Source: Ramlibacter sp. | GTDB taxonomy: Bacteria > Pseudomonadota > Gammaproteobacteria > Burkholderiales > Burkholderiaceae_C | Length of the DNA: 64,000 bases | Direction: 5' to 3' | Assembly (NCBI GenBank): GCA_016713005.1 | Contig: JADJPY010000016.1 | Coordinates: forward strand, 1 to 64,000 | In this document: in pieces, positions 25,896 through 33,953 of the stretch | How positions within the stretch are numbered: position 1 is the first letter of the stretch | Layout: each line of letters starts with the position of its first letter | Translations under genes and position numbers: made by a program | The notes under the pieces: generated by a model | What the model saw: only the letters and a program-made list of their open reading frames with translations | Databases searched by the model: none | Told to the model about the DNA's origin: nothing

Positions 25896-27524
25896 TCAGG
25901 TGTTGGGCAATTTGTAGTCGCTGAGCTGCTCGCGCAGCTTCATTTTCTGCATCTTCCCGGTGGCGCCCAGCGGGATGGCATCGACGAACACCACGTCGTC
26001 CGGAATCTGCCATTTGGCTGTTTTCCCCTCGTAGAACCTGAGGAGCTCCTCGCGGGTCACCTCGGCGCCCGGCTTCTTGACGATGGCGACGATCGGGCGC
26101 TCGTCCCACTTGGGATGGCGCACTCCAATGCAGGCCGCCATGGCCACGGCGGGGTGTGCCACTGCGATGTTCTCGATGTCGATGGAGCTGATCCACTCCC
26201 CCCCGGACTTGATCACATCCTTGCTGCGGTCGGTGATCTGCATGTAGCCGTCAGGGTCAATGGTGGCCACGTCGCCGGTCGGGAACCAGCCGTCCACCAG
26301 CGGATGGCCGCCCTCGCCCTTGAAGTACTCCCGCACGATCCAGGGGCCCTTGACGTACAGGTCGCCATAGGCCTTGCCATCCCAGGGTTGTTCTGCGCCG
26401 TCTTCTCCCACGATCTTCATGTCCACGCCGTAGATCGCCCTGCCCTGCTTGAGGCGGATCTTCATCTTGTCCGCTTCGGACATGGACAGGTGCTTGTTCT
26501 TCAGGGTGCACAGCGTGCCCAGCGGGCTCATCTCGGTCATGCCCCAGGCGTGCAGCACTTCCACGCCGTAGGTGTGATTGAAGGTGTTGATCATGGCCGG
26601 CGGGCAGGCCGAGCCGCCGATCACCGTGCGCCTGAGCGTCGAAAAACGCAGACCGGCGGGCTTCATGTGGCCCAGCAGCATCTGCCACACCGTGGGCACG
26701 CCGGCGGCGTACGTGACGCGCTCGGTTTCAAGCAGTTCGTACACCGATTTGCCGTCCAGCGCCGGCCCCGGAAACACGAGCTTGGCGCCGACCAGGGCGG
26801 CCGAATACGGAATGCCCCAGGCATTGACGTGGAACATTGGCACCACGGGCAGAATGGCGTCCCGCGCGGAGAGGCACATCACGTCCGGAAGCGCTGCCGC
26901 GTAGGCGTGCAGGATGGTCGAACGGTGGCTGTACAGCGCGGCCTTGGGGTTGCCGGTGGTGCCGCTCGTGTAGCACATGCTGGAGGCGGAGTTCTCGTCA
27001 AAACTCGGCCAGATGTACTGCGTCGGGCGCCCGCCAATCCAGGCTTCGTAACTCAGCAGGCCCGGAATGCCGGTGTCGGCGGGCAGCTTGTCGGCGTCGC
27101 ACAGCGCTACCCAGGTTTTCACGGTGGTGCATCGGGCGTGCACGGCCTGGATGATGGGCAGGAAGCTCATGTCAAAGCACAGCACCTGGTCCTCGGCGTG
27201 GTTGGCGATCCAGACGATCTGGTCAGGGTGCAGGCGCGGGTTGATGGTGTGCAGCACACGGCCCGAGCCGCTCACGCCGAAATACAGCTCGAGGTGCCGG
27301 TAGCCGTTCCAGGCCAGCGTGGCCACCCGGTCGCTGGGCGCGAGGTTCAGCGTATCCAGTGCGTGCGCCACCTGGCGCGACCGGACGGCGACGTCACGCC
27401 ATGTGTAGCGGTGGATGTCGCCCTCCACACGGCGCGACACGATTTCCGCGTCGCCATGGTGACGCTCGGCAAAATCGATCAGGGACGAAATCAGCAGCGG
27501 TTGGCTTTGCATCAAACCCAGCAT
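25896..27524 (-). CDS. Acyl-CoA synthetase (AMP-forming), long-chain fatty-acid type
   Basis: 542 residues, ANL superfamily. It activates a carboxylic acid with ATP and CoA. Motifs in order are the P-loop YTSGTTGNPKAALYSHRS near residue 180, MFHVNAWG, HAWGMTEMSPLGT (A5), GWFPTGDVATIDPDGYMQIT (A7/A8 hinge), KDVIKSGGEWISSIDIEN and the C-terminal LPLGATGKMQK-like region with the catalytic Lys (PLGATGKMQK). The ATG at 27524 is preceded by TAGGAG. The sequence is of the FadD-like medium/long-chain class. It lies 159 bases upstream of livK on the same strand, so uptake and activation may be co-transcribed. Confidence 0.92.
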   Translation of the reverse strand: MLGLMQSQPLLISSLIDFAERHHGDAEIVSRRVEGDIHRYTWRDVAVRSRQVAHALDTLNLAPSDRVATLAWNGYRHLELYFGVSGSGRVLHTINPRLHPDQIVWIANHAEDQVLCFDMSFLPIIQAVHARCTTVKTWVALCDADKLPADTGIPGLLSYEAWIGGRPTQYIWPSFDENSASSMCYTSGTTGNPKAALYSHRSTILHAYAAALPDVMCLSARDAILPVVPMFHVNAWGIPYSAALVGAKLVFPGPALDGKSVYELLETERVTYAAGVPTVWQMLLGHMKPAGLRFSTLRRTVIGGSACPPAMINTFNHTYGVEVLHAWGMTEMSPLGTLCTLKNKHLSMSEADKMKIRLKQGRAIYGVDMKIVGEDGAEQPWDGKAYGDLYVKGPWIVREYFKGEGGHPLVDGWFPTGDVATIDPDGYMQITDRSKDVIKSGGEWISSIDIENIAVAHPAVAMAACIGVRHPKWDERPIVAIVKKPGAEVTREELLRFYEGKTAKWQIPDDVVFVDAIPLGATGKMQKMKLREQLSDYKLPNT

Positions 27525-27662
27525 GGGTGCTCCTAGGACAGCTTTGTTGACAACGATGCACCATCGTAGTGGCGCCGCTGCCTTGGTCCAAGCGGGGTTT
27601 CCCCCGCGTTGGCGGGACGGCGTGGCATTGACCCCGCACCGACCGGGGAAGGCACGCCGGGG

Positions 27663-27668
27663 GACAAT
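27663..27668 (+). promoter_or_regulatory. Candidate -10 of a leaderless selO promoter
   Basis: GACAAT followed by CCGGCC and then the selO ATG at 27675, with no Shine-Dalgarno between. The same layout (GATAATC, CGCCCC, ATG) occurs before yciB and map. A -10 this close to the start codon implies transcription beginning at or near the A of ATG. Confidence 0.4.
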
Positions 27669-27674
27669 CCGGCC

Positions 27675-29171
27675 ATGAACCAACCGACGCATGAGGGCCT
27701 GGCCCGGCCGGACTTGGGCCTGCGCTGGCGCAACCGCTTTGCCACGCTGGGCAGCGGCTTTTTCACACCGTTGCGGCCGCAACCGCTGCCCGATCCGTAC
27801 TGGGTGGGCACCAGCCCCGCCGTGGCGCGCGAGCTCGGGCTGGACGAATCCTGGCTGCAGTCACCAGTCGGTCTGGAAGTCTTTTCGGGCAACGCGCTGC
27901 CTGCGGGCAGCCAGCCACTGGCCAGCGTGTACAGCGGACACCAGTTCGGAGTCTGGGCTGGCCAGCTGGGCGACGGGCGCGCGCTTTTGCTGGGCAGCGT
28001 GGACACGCCCGGGGCAGGCGAACTGGAGATCCAGCTCAAGGGCAGCGGCCTGACGCCCTATTCCCGCATGGGCGACGGCCGGGCCGTGCTGCGCTCCAGC
28101 ATCCGCGAGTTCCTGTGCAGCGAGGCGATGCACGCGCTGGGCATTCCCACCAGCCGGGCGCTGTGCGTCACCGGCTCGGACGCGCCTGTCTACCGCGAAA
28201 CCGCCGAAACCGCGGCCGTCGTCACGCGGGTGGCGCCCAGCTTCATCCGTTTCGGGCATTTCGAGCATTTCTCGGCCCGCGGCGACGAGGAGGCCCTGCG
28301 GGCCCTGGCCGACCATGTCATTGACCACTTCTATCCGCAATGCCGCGAGGCGGCGGCGTCAGAAGGCAATGCCTATGCCTCCCTGCTGGAGGCGGTCAGC
28401 CGGCGAACGGCCGACATGGTCGCGCGCTGGCAGGCGGCGGGCTTTTGTCACGGCGTGATGAACACCGACAACATGAGCATCCTCGGCCTGACCATCGACT
28501 ACGGGCCGTTCCAGTTCATGGACGGGTTTGACCCGGCGCACATCTGCAACCACAGCGACCACCAGGGCCGATACGCCTGGAACCGCCAGCCCAACATCGC
28601 CTACTGGAACCTGTTCTGCCTGGGCCAGGCCCTGCTGCCCCTGATCGGCGAGCAGGAGCAGGCGCTGGCCGCGCTGGAGCCGTACAAGACCGCCTTCCCG
28701 CGGGCGCTGGAGGCGCGCATGCGCGAGAAACTCGGCCTGACCGACGCTCAACCCGGCGACCGCGAACTGATCGACGGCGTGCTGCGCCTGCTGGCGGCCG
28801 GACGGGTGGATTACCCCATCTTCTGGCGCCGCCTGAGCCGCCACGTGGCCGGCGACAGCCTGGAGCCGGTGCGCGACCTGTTCGCCGACCGGGACGCCGC
28901 CGACGCCTGGTTGCTATCGTTTTCAGAGCGGATCAGCCATATTCCACGGGGGCTGGCGGCCGATTTGATGCTCAAAACCAACCCCCATGTGGTGTTGCGC
29001 AACCATCTGGGTGAACAGGCCATCCGGCAAGCGAAACTTCGCGACTTTTCCGGTGTCCAACACCTGCTGCAGGCGCTGCAAGCCCCGTTTGACGAATCGC
29101 CCCAATCCGCCGGGTTTGCCGGCTTCCCGCCCGACTGGGCGTCCTCCATTGAAATCAGCTGCTCATCATGA
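27675..29171 (+). CDS. selO: Protein adenylyltransferase SelO (YdiU)
   Basis: 498 residues. Pseudokinase-fold enzyme that transfers AMP to Ser/Thr/Tyr of target proteins; linked to redox stress in E. coli. Visible are SVYSGHQFGVWAGQLGDGRA near residue 83, ELQLKGSGLTPYSRMGDGRA-type sequence, and the metal/catalytic segment GVMNTDNMSILGLTIDYGPF near 263. It ends EISCSS, the conserved Cys-containing tail. A copy of the dispersed element (28913-28969) encodes LLSFSERISHIPRGLAADL in the C-terminal part, in frame. Its stop overlaps msrB as ATGA, coupling two redox-repair functions. Confidence 0.95.
   Translation: MNQPTHEGLARPDLGLRWRNRFATLGSGFFTPLRPQPLPDPYWVGTSPAVARELGLDESWLQSPVGLEVFSGNALPAGSQPLASVYSGHQFGVWAGQLGDGRALLLGSVDTPGAGELEIQLKGSGLTPYSRMGDGRAVLRSSIREFLCSEAMHALGIPTSRALCVTGSDAPVYRETAETAAVVTRVAPSFIRFGHFEHFSARGDEEALRALADHVIDHFYPQCREAAASEGNAYASLLEAVSRRTADMVARWQAAGFCHGVMNTDNMSILGLTIDYGPFQFMDGFDPAHICNHSDHQGRYAWNRQPNIAYWNLFCLGQALLPLIGEQEQALAALEPYKTAFPRALEARMREKLGLTDAQPGDRELIDGVLRLLAAGRVDYPIFWRRLSRHVAGDSLEPVRDLFADRDAADAWLLSFSERISHIPRGLAADLMLKTNPHVVLRNHLGEQAIRQAKLRDFSGVQHLLQALQAPFDESPQSAGFAGFPPDWASSIEISCSS
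28913..28969 (-). repeat. Dispersed palindromic element, copy 3 (inside selO)
   Basis: Minus-strand order AAATCGGCCGCC, AGCCCCCGTGGAAT, CTGATCC, then GCTCTGAAAACGATAGC (28913-28929). It is antisense to selO and in frame. The palindrome has one mismatch, the only degenerate arm in this orientation. Confidence 0.85.
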
Positions 29172-29578
29172 CCTACCCCATCCAGAAGACCGACGCCGAA
29201 TGGAAGGCCCTGCTGGCGCAAAAAGGCGCCGAGCCCCTGGCCTTTGACGTGACCCGCCACGAGGCCACCGAGCGCGCCTTCACCGGCCGGCTGGCCGACA
29301 ACAAGGAAAAAGGCCTGTACTGCTGCATCTGCTGCGGCAAGCCGCTGTTCGACTCGGCCGCCAAGTTCGACTCCGGCACCGGCTGGCCCAGCTACTTCCA
29401 GCCCATCGCCGACGCGGCCGTGGGCACCAAGGTCGACGGCCTGCTGTGGATGAAGCGCACCGAAGTGCACTGCGCAGACTGCGGCGCCCACCTGGGCCAT
29501 GTGTTCGAGGACGGCCCGGCGCCCACGGGCCTGCGGTACTGCATGAACTCGGCGTCGCTTGAGTTCAAACCGGGATAA
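29168..29578 (+). CDS. msrB: Peptide-methionine (R)-S-oxide reductase MsrB
   Basis: 136 residues, full length. It reduces the R-epimer of methionine sulfoxide in proteins. The two zinc-binding CxxC pairs (CCICCGK near residue 51 and CADCGAH near 98), the fold motif FDSGTGWPSYFQPI and the catalytic Cys in LRYCMNSASLEF are all intact. The start ATG lies inside the selO stop (ATGA overlap at 29168-29171), so it depends on selO translation. No signal peptide, so cytoplasmic. Confidence 0.96.
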   Translation: MTYPIQKTDAEWKALLAQKGAEPLAFDVTRHEATERAFTGRLADNKEKGLYCCICCGKPLFDSAAKFDSGTGWPSYFQPIADAAVGTKVDGLLWMKRTEVHCADCGAHLGHVFEDGPAPTGLRYCMNSASLEFKPG

Positions 29579-29579
29579 T
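29574..29579 (+). promoter_or_regulatory. Candidate -10 of a leaderless yciB promoter
   Basis: GATAAT followed by CGCGCCCC and the yciB ATG at 29588, with no Shine-Dalgarno. The 15-base arrangement is the same, apart from one base, as that in front of map (39713). The msrB stop codon lies inside it. Confidence 0.4.
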
Positions 29580-29587
29580 CGCGCCCC

Positions 29588-30124
29588 ATGCGACTGTTAC
29601 TCGACTTTCTCCCCATCGCGCTGTTCTTTGCCGCCTACAAGTTCCAGGGCATCTTTGTGGCCACGGCCGTCTTGATGGCCGCCACCGCAGTGCAGATGGG
29701 CGTGATTTACGCGCTGGACCGCAAGCTGCAGACCATGCACAAGATCACGCTGGCGCTGATCCTGGTGTTCGGAACGCTCACGCTGGTGCTGCAGGACGAA
29801 CGCTTCATCAAGTGGAAGCCCACCGTGCTGTATGCCGCCATGTCCATTGCCCTGGCGGTTGCCCTGTGGGCGCTGAAGAAAAACTTCCTCAAGATGCTTC
29901 TGGGCAGCCAGCTCAGCCTGCCCGACGCCGTCTGGGGCCGCCTGAACGTGGCCTGGATCGTGTACTGCGCCTTCATGGCCGCCCTCAACGCTTACGTGGC
30001 GGCGCTGTACAGCACGGAGACCTGGGTGAACTTCAAGCTGTGGGGCTATGCCTTCCCGGTGCTGTTCATCATTGGCCAGGGGCTGTACATCTCGCGCCAC
30101 ATCGGCCCGGCCGAACCCGGCTGA
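29588..30124 (+). CDS. yciB: Intracellular septation protein A / YciB family
   Basis: 178 residues, inner-membrane protein with about five hydrophobic segments. The N-terminus MRLLLDFLPIALFFAAYKFQ and the middle KWKPTVLYAAMSIALAVALW are diagnostic for YciB (IspZ), which affects septation and envelope synthesis. The C-terminus WVNFKLWGYAFPVLFIIGQG completes the family. It starts 10 bases after msrB and is followed by bolA after 15 bases, the usual Burkholderiales order. Confidence 0.94.
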   Translation: MRLLLDFLPIALFFAAYKFQGIFVATAVLMAATAVQMGVIYALDRKLQTMHKITLALILVFGTLTLVLQDERFIKWKPTVLYAAMSIALAVALWALKKNFLKMLLGSQLSLPDAVWGRLNVAWIVYCAFMAALNAYVAALYSTETWVNFKLWGYAFPVLFIIGQGLYISRHIGPAEPG

Positions 30125-30138
30125 CGCCCCGCGCCAAC

Positions 30139-30426
30139 ATGCCCGCCACCGCCCCACAGCTCGAAGCCCGACTGCGCACCGCGCTGCAGCCCGCTGTGCT
30201 GCAGGTGCTGGACGAATCCGCCGCGCACGCCGGGCATTCCGGGGCCAATGCCGAGGGCTTTGGCAGCCACTTCCGCGTGCGCATTTCTGCCGCCGCTTTC
30301 GCAGGCAAAACCCGCATCCAGCGCCATCGCCTTGTGTATGATGCGCTGCGGGATTTCACCGACGCTGGCCTTCATGCGCTGGCCATTGAAATCATCGAAC
30401 CATCTCCAGAGGAATCTCCCCCATGA
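30139..30426 (+). CDS. BolA family protein
   Basis: 95 residues. BolA proteins partner monothiol glutaredoxins in iron-sulphur handling and affect morphology genes. The family strands are visible: ARLRTALQPAVLQVLDESAA, FRVRISAAAFAGKTRIQRHR and LVYDALRDFTDAGLHALAIE, with the conserved HR-LVY-AL pattern. The stop overlaps the ATG of the ppiC-like gene (ATGA, 30423-30426). It lies 15 bases after yciB, with which it commonly co-occurs. Confidence 0.92.
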   Translation: MPATAPQLEARLRTALQPAVLQVLDESAAHAGHSGANAEGFGSHFRVRISAAAFAGKTRIQRHRLVYDALRDFTDAGLHALAIEIIEPSPEESPP

Positions 30427-31196
30427 ACAAGTCGCTTGTCGCGGCCGCCGTGCTCGCCGGTTTCGCCACGTTTGCCTCCGCCCAGAACATCGCCATCATC
30501 AATGGCAAGCCGGTCCCCACGGCCCGCGCCGATGCCCTGGCACAGCTGGTCGCCCGCTCGGGCCGCCCGATGACCCCGGAGATCCAGAAGCAGATCCGGG
30601 AGGAAGTCATCAGCCGCGAGATCTTCATGCAGGAAGCGCAGCAGCGCGGCCTGGATGCGACGGAGGACTACCGCAGCCGCGTCGAGCTTGAGCGCCAGAC
30701 CATCCTGATCCGCGACCTGTTTGCCGACCAGCAGAAGAAGAACCCGGTGACCGACGCCGACATCAAGGCCGAGTACGACAAGTACGTCGCGGCCAACGGC
30801 GGCAAGGAGTACCGTGCCAGGCACATCCTGGTGGACAAGGAAGACCAGGCCAAGGCCCTGATCACCCAGATCAAGAAGGGTGCCAAGTTCGACGTGGTGG
30901 CAAAGAAGAGTTCCAAGGACACCGGGTCGGGCGCCAACGGCGGTGACCTGGACTGGGCCCAGGCCGGCAACTACGTCAAGGAATTTGCCGACGCGATGGT
31001 CAAGCTCACCAAGGGCAAGATGACCGATGCGCCGGTGCAAAGCGAGCACGGCTGGCACATCATCCGCCTGGACGACGTGCGCGAGGCGCAGTTGCCCAAG
31101 CTGGAGCAGGTCAAGCCGCAGATCGCCCAGCAGCTGCAGCAGCAGCGTCTGGCCGCGTTCCAGCAGGAGCTGCGCGCCAAGGCCAAGATCGAGTGA
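30423..31196 (+). CDS. Periplasmic parvulin-type peptidyl-prolyl isomerase
   Basis: 257 residues. The signal peptide MNKSLVAAAVLAGFATFASA is cleaved before QNIAIINGKPVP. A SurA/PrsA-like helical N-terminal domain (residues 30-125) is followed by a parvulin rotamase domain (KEYRARHILVDKEDQAKALI near 135, FDVVAKKSSKDTGSGANGGD, HGWHIIRLDDVR). A glutamine-rich helix (QIAQQLQQQRLAAFQQEL) closes the protein. It would assist folding of exported and outer-membrane proteins. It is last in the selO-msrB-yciB-bolA run and converges on the DUF1624 gene. Confidence 0.93.
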   Translation: MNKSLVAAAVLAGFATFASAQNIAIINGKPVPTARADALAQLVARSGRPMTPEIQKQIREEVISREIFMQEAQQRGLDATEDYRSRVELERQTILIRDLFADQQKKNPVTDADIKAEYDKYVAANGGKEYRARHILVDKEDQAKALITQIKKGAKFDVVAKKSSKDTGSGANGGDLDWAQAGNYVKEFADAMVKLTKGKMTDAPVQSEHGWHIIRLDDVREAQLPKLEQVKPQIAQQLQQQRLAAFQQELRAKAKIE

Positions 31197-31218
31197 CGCC
31201 CGACAGCGGCGCGGCCAG

Positions 31219-31983
31219 CTAGCGCAGCACGGCCGTCGCTGCCAGCACCAGCCCGATCAGCACAGGCTGGTGCAGCATGTACCAGGACAGGCTCCAGCGC
31301 CCCAGCCAGGCCAGGGGCGCCGCCTGGGCGGGAAGCACCCCCTCCAGCCAGGACGGGCGATGCGCCAGCAGCCATTGGCCGGTGGCCATGCCCCACCAGA
31401 CCACACCCAGCCAGGGGAACACCGGCACGTAGTCCTCTGTCACCGGCAGCCGCCCCACCAGGCCAAGCCAGCTGAACGCCTTTTCATCAAGAAATTGGGC
31501 TCCAGGCCACACCAGATGGACCTGATCCGCTATGAATTTGATAGCAAATGCGGCCGCGCCTGCAAGCCACAGGCCGCGCCCCCAGCCCGCAGTCAGCCGC
31601 GCCACAACGAGCATCACCGCGATGCCATGCAGCACGCCAAAGAAGATGTAGGTCCTGGGGAACATCAGCGCCGAACCCGCCGTCACCAACACCGCGCAAC
31701 CCGCCACCTGCGCCCAGCGGCGCCAGAAGCGCGGCCAGGACTGGCCCTGATGCCAGGCCACTGCCTGGCCCACCCCTGCGCAGAACAGGAAGAGGCTGAC
31801 GATGGCGCCGCGCTGCACCCACCAGAACGGGTCGCCCAGAAAATCGGCCTTCAGCCAGCCGTAGTACGACAGGTCAAAGCAGAAGTGGAACACCGTCATC
31901 CAGACGATGGCCAGGCCGCGCAGGGCATCAAGGCGGTCAAACCGCGCCTGGGGCAGCGCGACCGGTGCAGGGGGCAAGGGCAT
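31219..31983 (-). CDS. DUF1624 / heparan-alpha-glucosaminide N-acetyltransferase-like membrane protein
   Basis: 254 residues, polytopic. The start RFDRLDALRGLAIVWMTVFH, with DALRG followed by a hydrophobic helix, and HFCFDLSYYGW are the hallmark of the DUF1624/HGSNAT-like acyltransferases. About seven further hydrophobic segments follow, ending LSWYMLHQPVLIGLVLA. It probably moves an acyl group across the inner membrane; the acceptor is unknown. A copy of the dispersed element (31491-31546) encodes AIKFIADQVHLVWPGAQF between membrane segments, in frame. It converges on the ppiC-like gene. Confidence 0.87.
   Translation of the reverse strand: MPLPPAPVALPQARFDRLDALRGLAIVWMTVFHFCFDLSYYGWLKADFLGDPFWWVQRGAIVSLFLFCAGVGQAVAWHQGQSWPRFWRRWAQVAGCAVLVTAGSALMFPRTYIFFGVLHGIAVMLVVARLTAGWGRGLWLAGAAAFAIKFIADQVHLVWPGAQFLDEKAFSWLGLVGRLPVTEDYVPVFPWLGVVWWGMATGQWLLAHRPSWLEGVLPAQAAPLAWLGRWSLSWYMLHQPVLIGLVLAATAVLR
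31491..31546 (+). repeat. Dispersed palindromic element, copy 4 (inside DUF1624 gene)
   Basis: Plus-strand order AATTGGGCTCC, AGATGGACCTGATCC, then the palindrome GCTATGAATTTGATAGC (31530-31546). The run of Cs after the first block is degenerate (AGGCCACACC). It is antisense to and in frame with the host gene. Confidence 0.8.
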
Positions 31984-32011
31984 GGCCGCAGTGTAGGGCC
32001 GCTGCGCAAGC

Positions 32012-32500
32012 CTAGCCGCCGGGCCGCGAATAGCTCACGCTGTAGCGTCGCCCCCCGACGTCGCACCACTCCGTCCAGCGCACTTCCAGCCCGGGCGCGC
32101 TGGTCCAGCGGGCACGCATGCTGGGCGGCCCGTTGATCGCCTCGTATTGCTTGCCGTAGGTTTTCTCCAGCCGCTGCAGGGCCTGCAGACCATCGGACAC
32201 GCATGCCGACGTGGTTGCCGTCGGGTAAGTGAAGGTGATCGCATGGACCACCTCCCGCCTGGAATCCAGGTCCACCGCGACCGTCACATCCCGGTCGTGC
32301 TGGCGGGCGGCGAACTCCTTGCGGATCACGTCACCCTGCCCCTCGACGGCCGCCAGCCGCCAGGGCGCATCGGTCTTCAGCTCCATCGCCTTCGCGCGCG
32401 GCATGCCCAGGGCGAAGCCTTCAAACGAAAACGCCTGGGCCTGCGCCAGCGCCACCATCCAGGGCCCACACAGGGCCGCCACACATACCGATCGAATCAC
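32012..32500 (-). CDS. Small secreted protein of unknown function
   Basis: 162 residues from a GTG at 32500, chosen because GGAGG (32509-32513) stands 8 bases before it and the resulting N-terminus VIRSVCVAALCGPWMVALAQ is a good signal peptide ending AQA. The mature part (FSFEGFALGMPRAKAMELKT, LQRLEKTYGKQYEAING, RWTEWCDVGGRRYSVSYSR) looks like a compact periplasmic domain with two Cys that could pair. I do not recognise the family. It lies 33 bases after the monooxygenase gene on the same strand, so it may be co-transcribed. Confidence 0.72.
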   Translation of the reverse strand: MIRSVCVAALCGPWMVALAQAQAFSFEGFALGMPRAKAMELKTDAPWRLAAVEGQGDVIRKEFAARQHDRDVTVAVDLDSRREVVHAITFTYPTATTSACVSDGLQALQRLEKTYGKQYEAINGPPSMRARWTSAPGLEVRWTEWCDVGGRRYSVSYSRPGG

Positions 32501-32533
32501 AAAACCGACCTCCGCCAACGGCAAGCCGTAAGC

Positions 32534-33736
32534 TTACCCCTGCGCCAGGCACTTGCCCACGTTCCAGCTGTAAAGCCACTCCATCGCGTCGTAGAAGCGC
32601 TCGGGCGTGCGCCCGCGCCACAGGTCGTTGCGCACCAGCCGCTCCACCCCATGGGCGTGGTAGATGCGGCCCATCTCGCGCGAAGACAGCACGATGCGCG
32701 CGGTGCGCGCCACACGCGAGCGCTGGTACAACCCGAACGCCGGCACAAAGTCGTTGCCATGGGCGCGCAGCGCCTCGCCCAGCGTCACCGCGTCTTCAAG
32801 TGCCATGCAGGCGCCCTGCGCCATGTACTGCGTGGTCGGGTGGGCGGCATCGCCCAGCAGGGTCACCCGGCCAAACGACCACTGGCCGATTGGATCACGG
32901 TCGGCGGTGGCCCAGCGCTTCCAGCTTTTGGGAAGGTCAATCAGCTGGCGTGCCCTGGGGCAAATGCCATGGAAGTAGCCCTGCACCTCCTCGCGGCTGC
33001 CCTCCTTGACGCCCCACTCCTCCACCTCGCGGCTGTGGAAGGTGACCACCACGTTGTACTGCTCGCCACCACGCAGCGGGTAGTGCACCAGGTGGCAGTT
33101 GGGGCCGACCCAGATGCTCGCGGCGTTCCAGCGCAGGTCTTCTGGGAAATCGGCCTTGTCCACCACGGCGCGGTACACCACATGGCCGGTCACCCGGTGA
33201 GGGTCGCCGACGAACTGCTGGCGCACCACCGACTTGACGCCGTCCGCACCGATCAGCGCCAGCCCCCTGTGCGCCTGTCCGTGCTGGTCAAGCACCGTCA
33301 CCCCTGCGTCATCCTGCTCGACCCGCTGCACGCGCGTGGACGTGAGGAAGCCCACCCGCCCCGTGGCCTGTGCCCCTTCCATGAGGGAGGTGTGCGCATC
33401 GGCGCGGTGGATCACCGCATAGGGGTTGCCAAACCGGGCGCGAAACGCCTCGCCGGTGGGGATGCGCCCGACTTCGTACTCGTCCAGCGCATCGTGCATG
33501 ACCATGAAATCGGTGTACACCGCCCGGCTGCGCGCCCTGGGTCCCACGCCCAGCGCATCAAAGGCGGCAAAGGCGTTTGGCCCCAGTTGCATGCCGGCGC
33601 CGATTTCGCCGATCTCGGGTGACTGCTCCAGTACCTGGACGGAAAAGCCCTGGCGCACCAGTGCCAGTGCCGCCGCCAGTCCGCCGATGCCGCCGCCGGC
33701 GACGAGGACAGGGAGTCCCGCTTGCGTGTTGGCCAT
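32534..33736 (-). CDS. FAD-dependent aromatic hydroxylase, 3-hydroxybenzoate 6-monooxygenase-like
   Basis: 400 residues, class A flavoprotein monooxygenase. The FAD dinucleotide motif is VLVAGGGIGGLAAALALVRQ at the N-terminus, the middle motif is ALIGADGVKSVVR, and the second FAD motif is VTLLGDAAHPTTQYMAQGAC near residue 290. Length and the tail (IYHAHGVERLVRNDLWRGRT) match enzymes that turn 3-hydroxybenzoate into gentisate; salicylate hydroxylase is the main alternative. AAGGAG precedes the ATG at 33736. No gentisate dioxygenase or regulator is next to it. A palindrome at 33761-33780 is a candidate operator. Confidence 0.87.
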   Translation of the reverse strand: MANTQAGLPVLVAGGGIGGLAAALALVRQGFSVQVLEQSPEIGEIGAGMQLGPNAFAAFDALGVGPRARSRAVYTDFMVMHDALDEYEVGRIPTGEAFRARFGNPYAVIHRADAHTSLMEGAQATGRVGFLTSTRVQRVEQDDAGVTVLDQHGQAHRGLALIGADGVKSVVRQQFVGDPHRVTGHVVYRAVVDKADFPEDLRWNAASIWVGPNCHLVHYPLRGGEQYNVVVTFHSREVEEWGVKEGSREEVQGYFHGICPRARQLIDLPKSWKRWATADRDPIGQWSFGRVTLLGDAAHPTTQYMAQGACMALEDAVTLGEALRAHGNDFVPAFGLYQRSRVARTARIVLSSREMGRIYHAHGVERLVRNDLWRGRTPERFYDAMEWLYSWNVGKCLAQG

Positions 33737-33760
33737 GACTTGTCACTCCTTGGTTCAGGA

Positions 33761-33780
33761 ATGATAAGTATACATATCAT
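33761..33780. promoter_or_regulatory. Inverted-repeat operator candidate upstream of the aromatic hydroxylase
   Basis: ATGATA (33761-33766) and TATCAT (33775-33780) are perfect 6-base arms around an 8-base A/T-rich spacer. It lies 25 bases before the monooxygenase ATG, in an A/T-rich island unlike the surrounding DNA. MarR- or IclR-type regulators of aromatic catabolism use sites of this kind; which one acts here is unknown. Confidence 0.45.
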
Positions 33781-33953
33781 ATCCCGGGTGCAAGCCTGTT
33801 TCGTTGCTCGTGCGCGCCCGCGCACGAGCCTTCCACTGTATCCCGTGCCTACAATGCCGCATTGGAAGTCCCGTTGCGCTTCGCTACCGAAACCTCCGGA
33901 GGCAGGGCCGCTCACTGGCGAAACCTTCCTCCACCGCACAAGGAATCGTCGCC

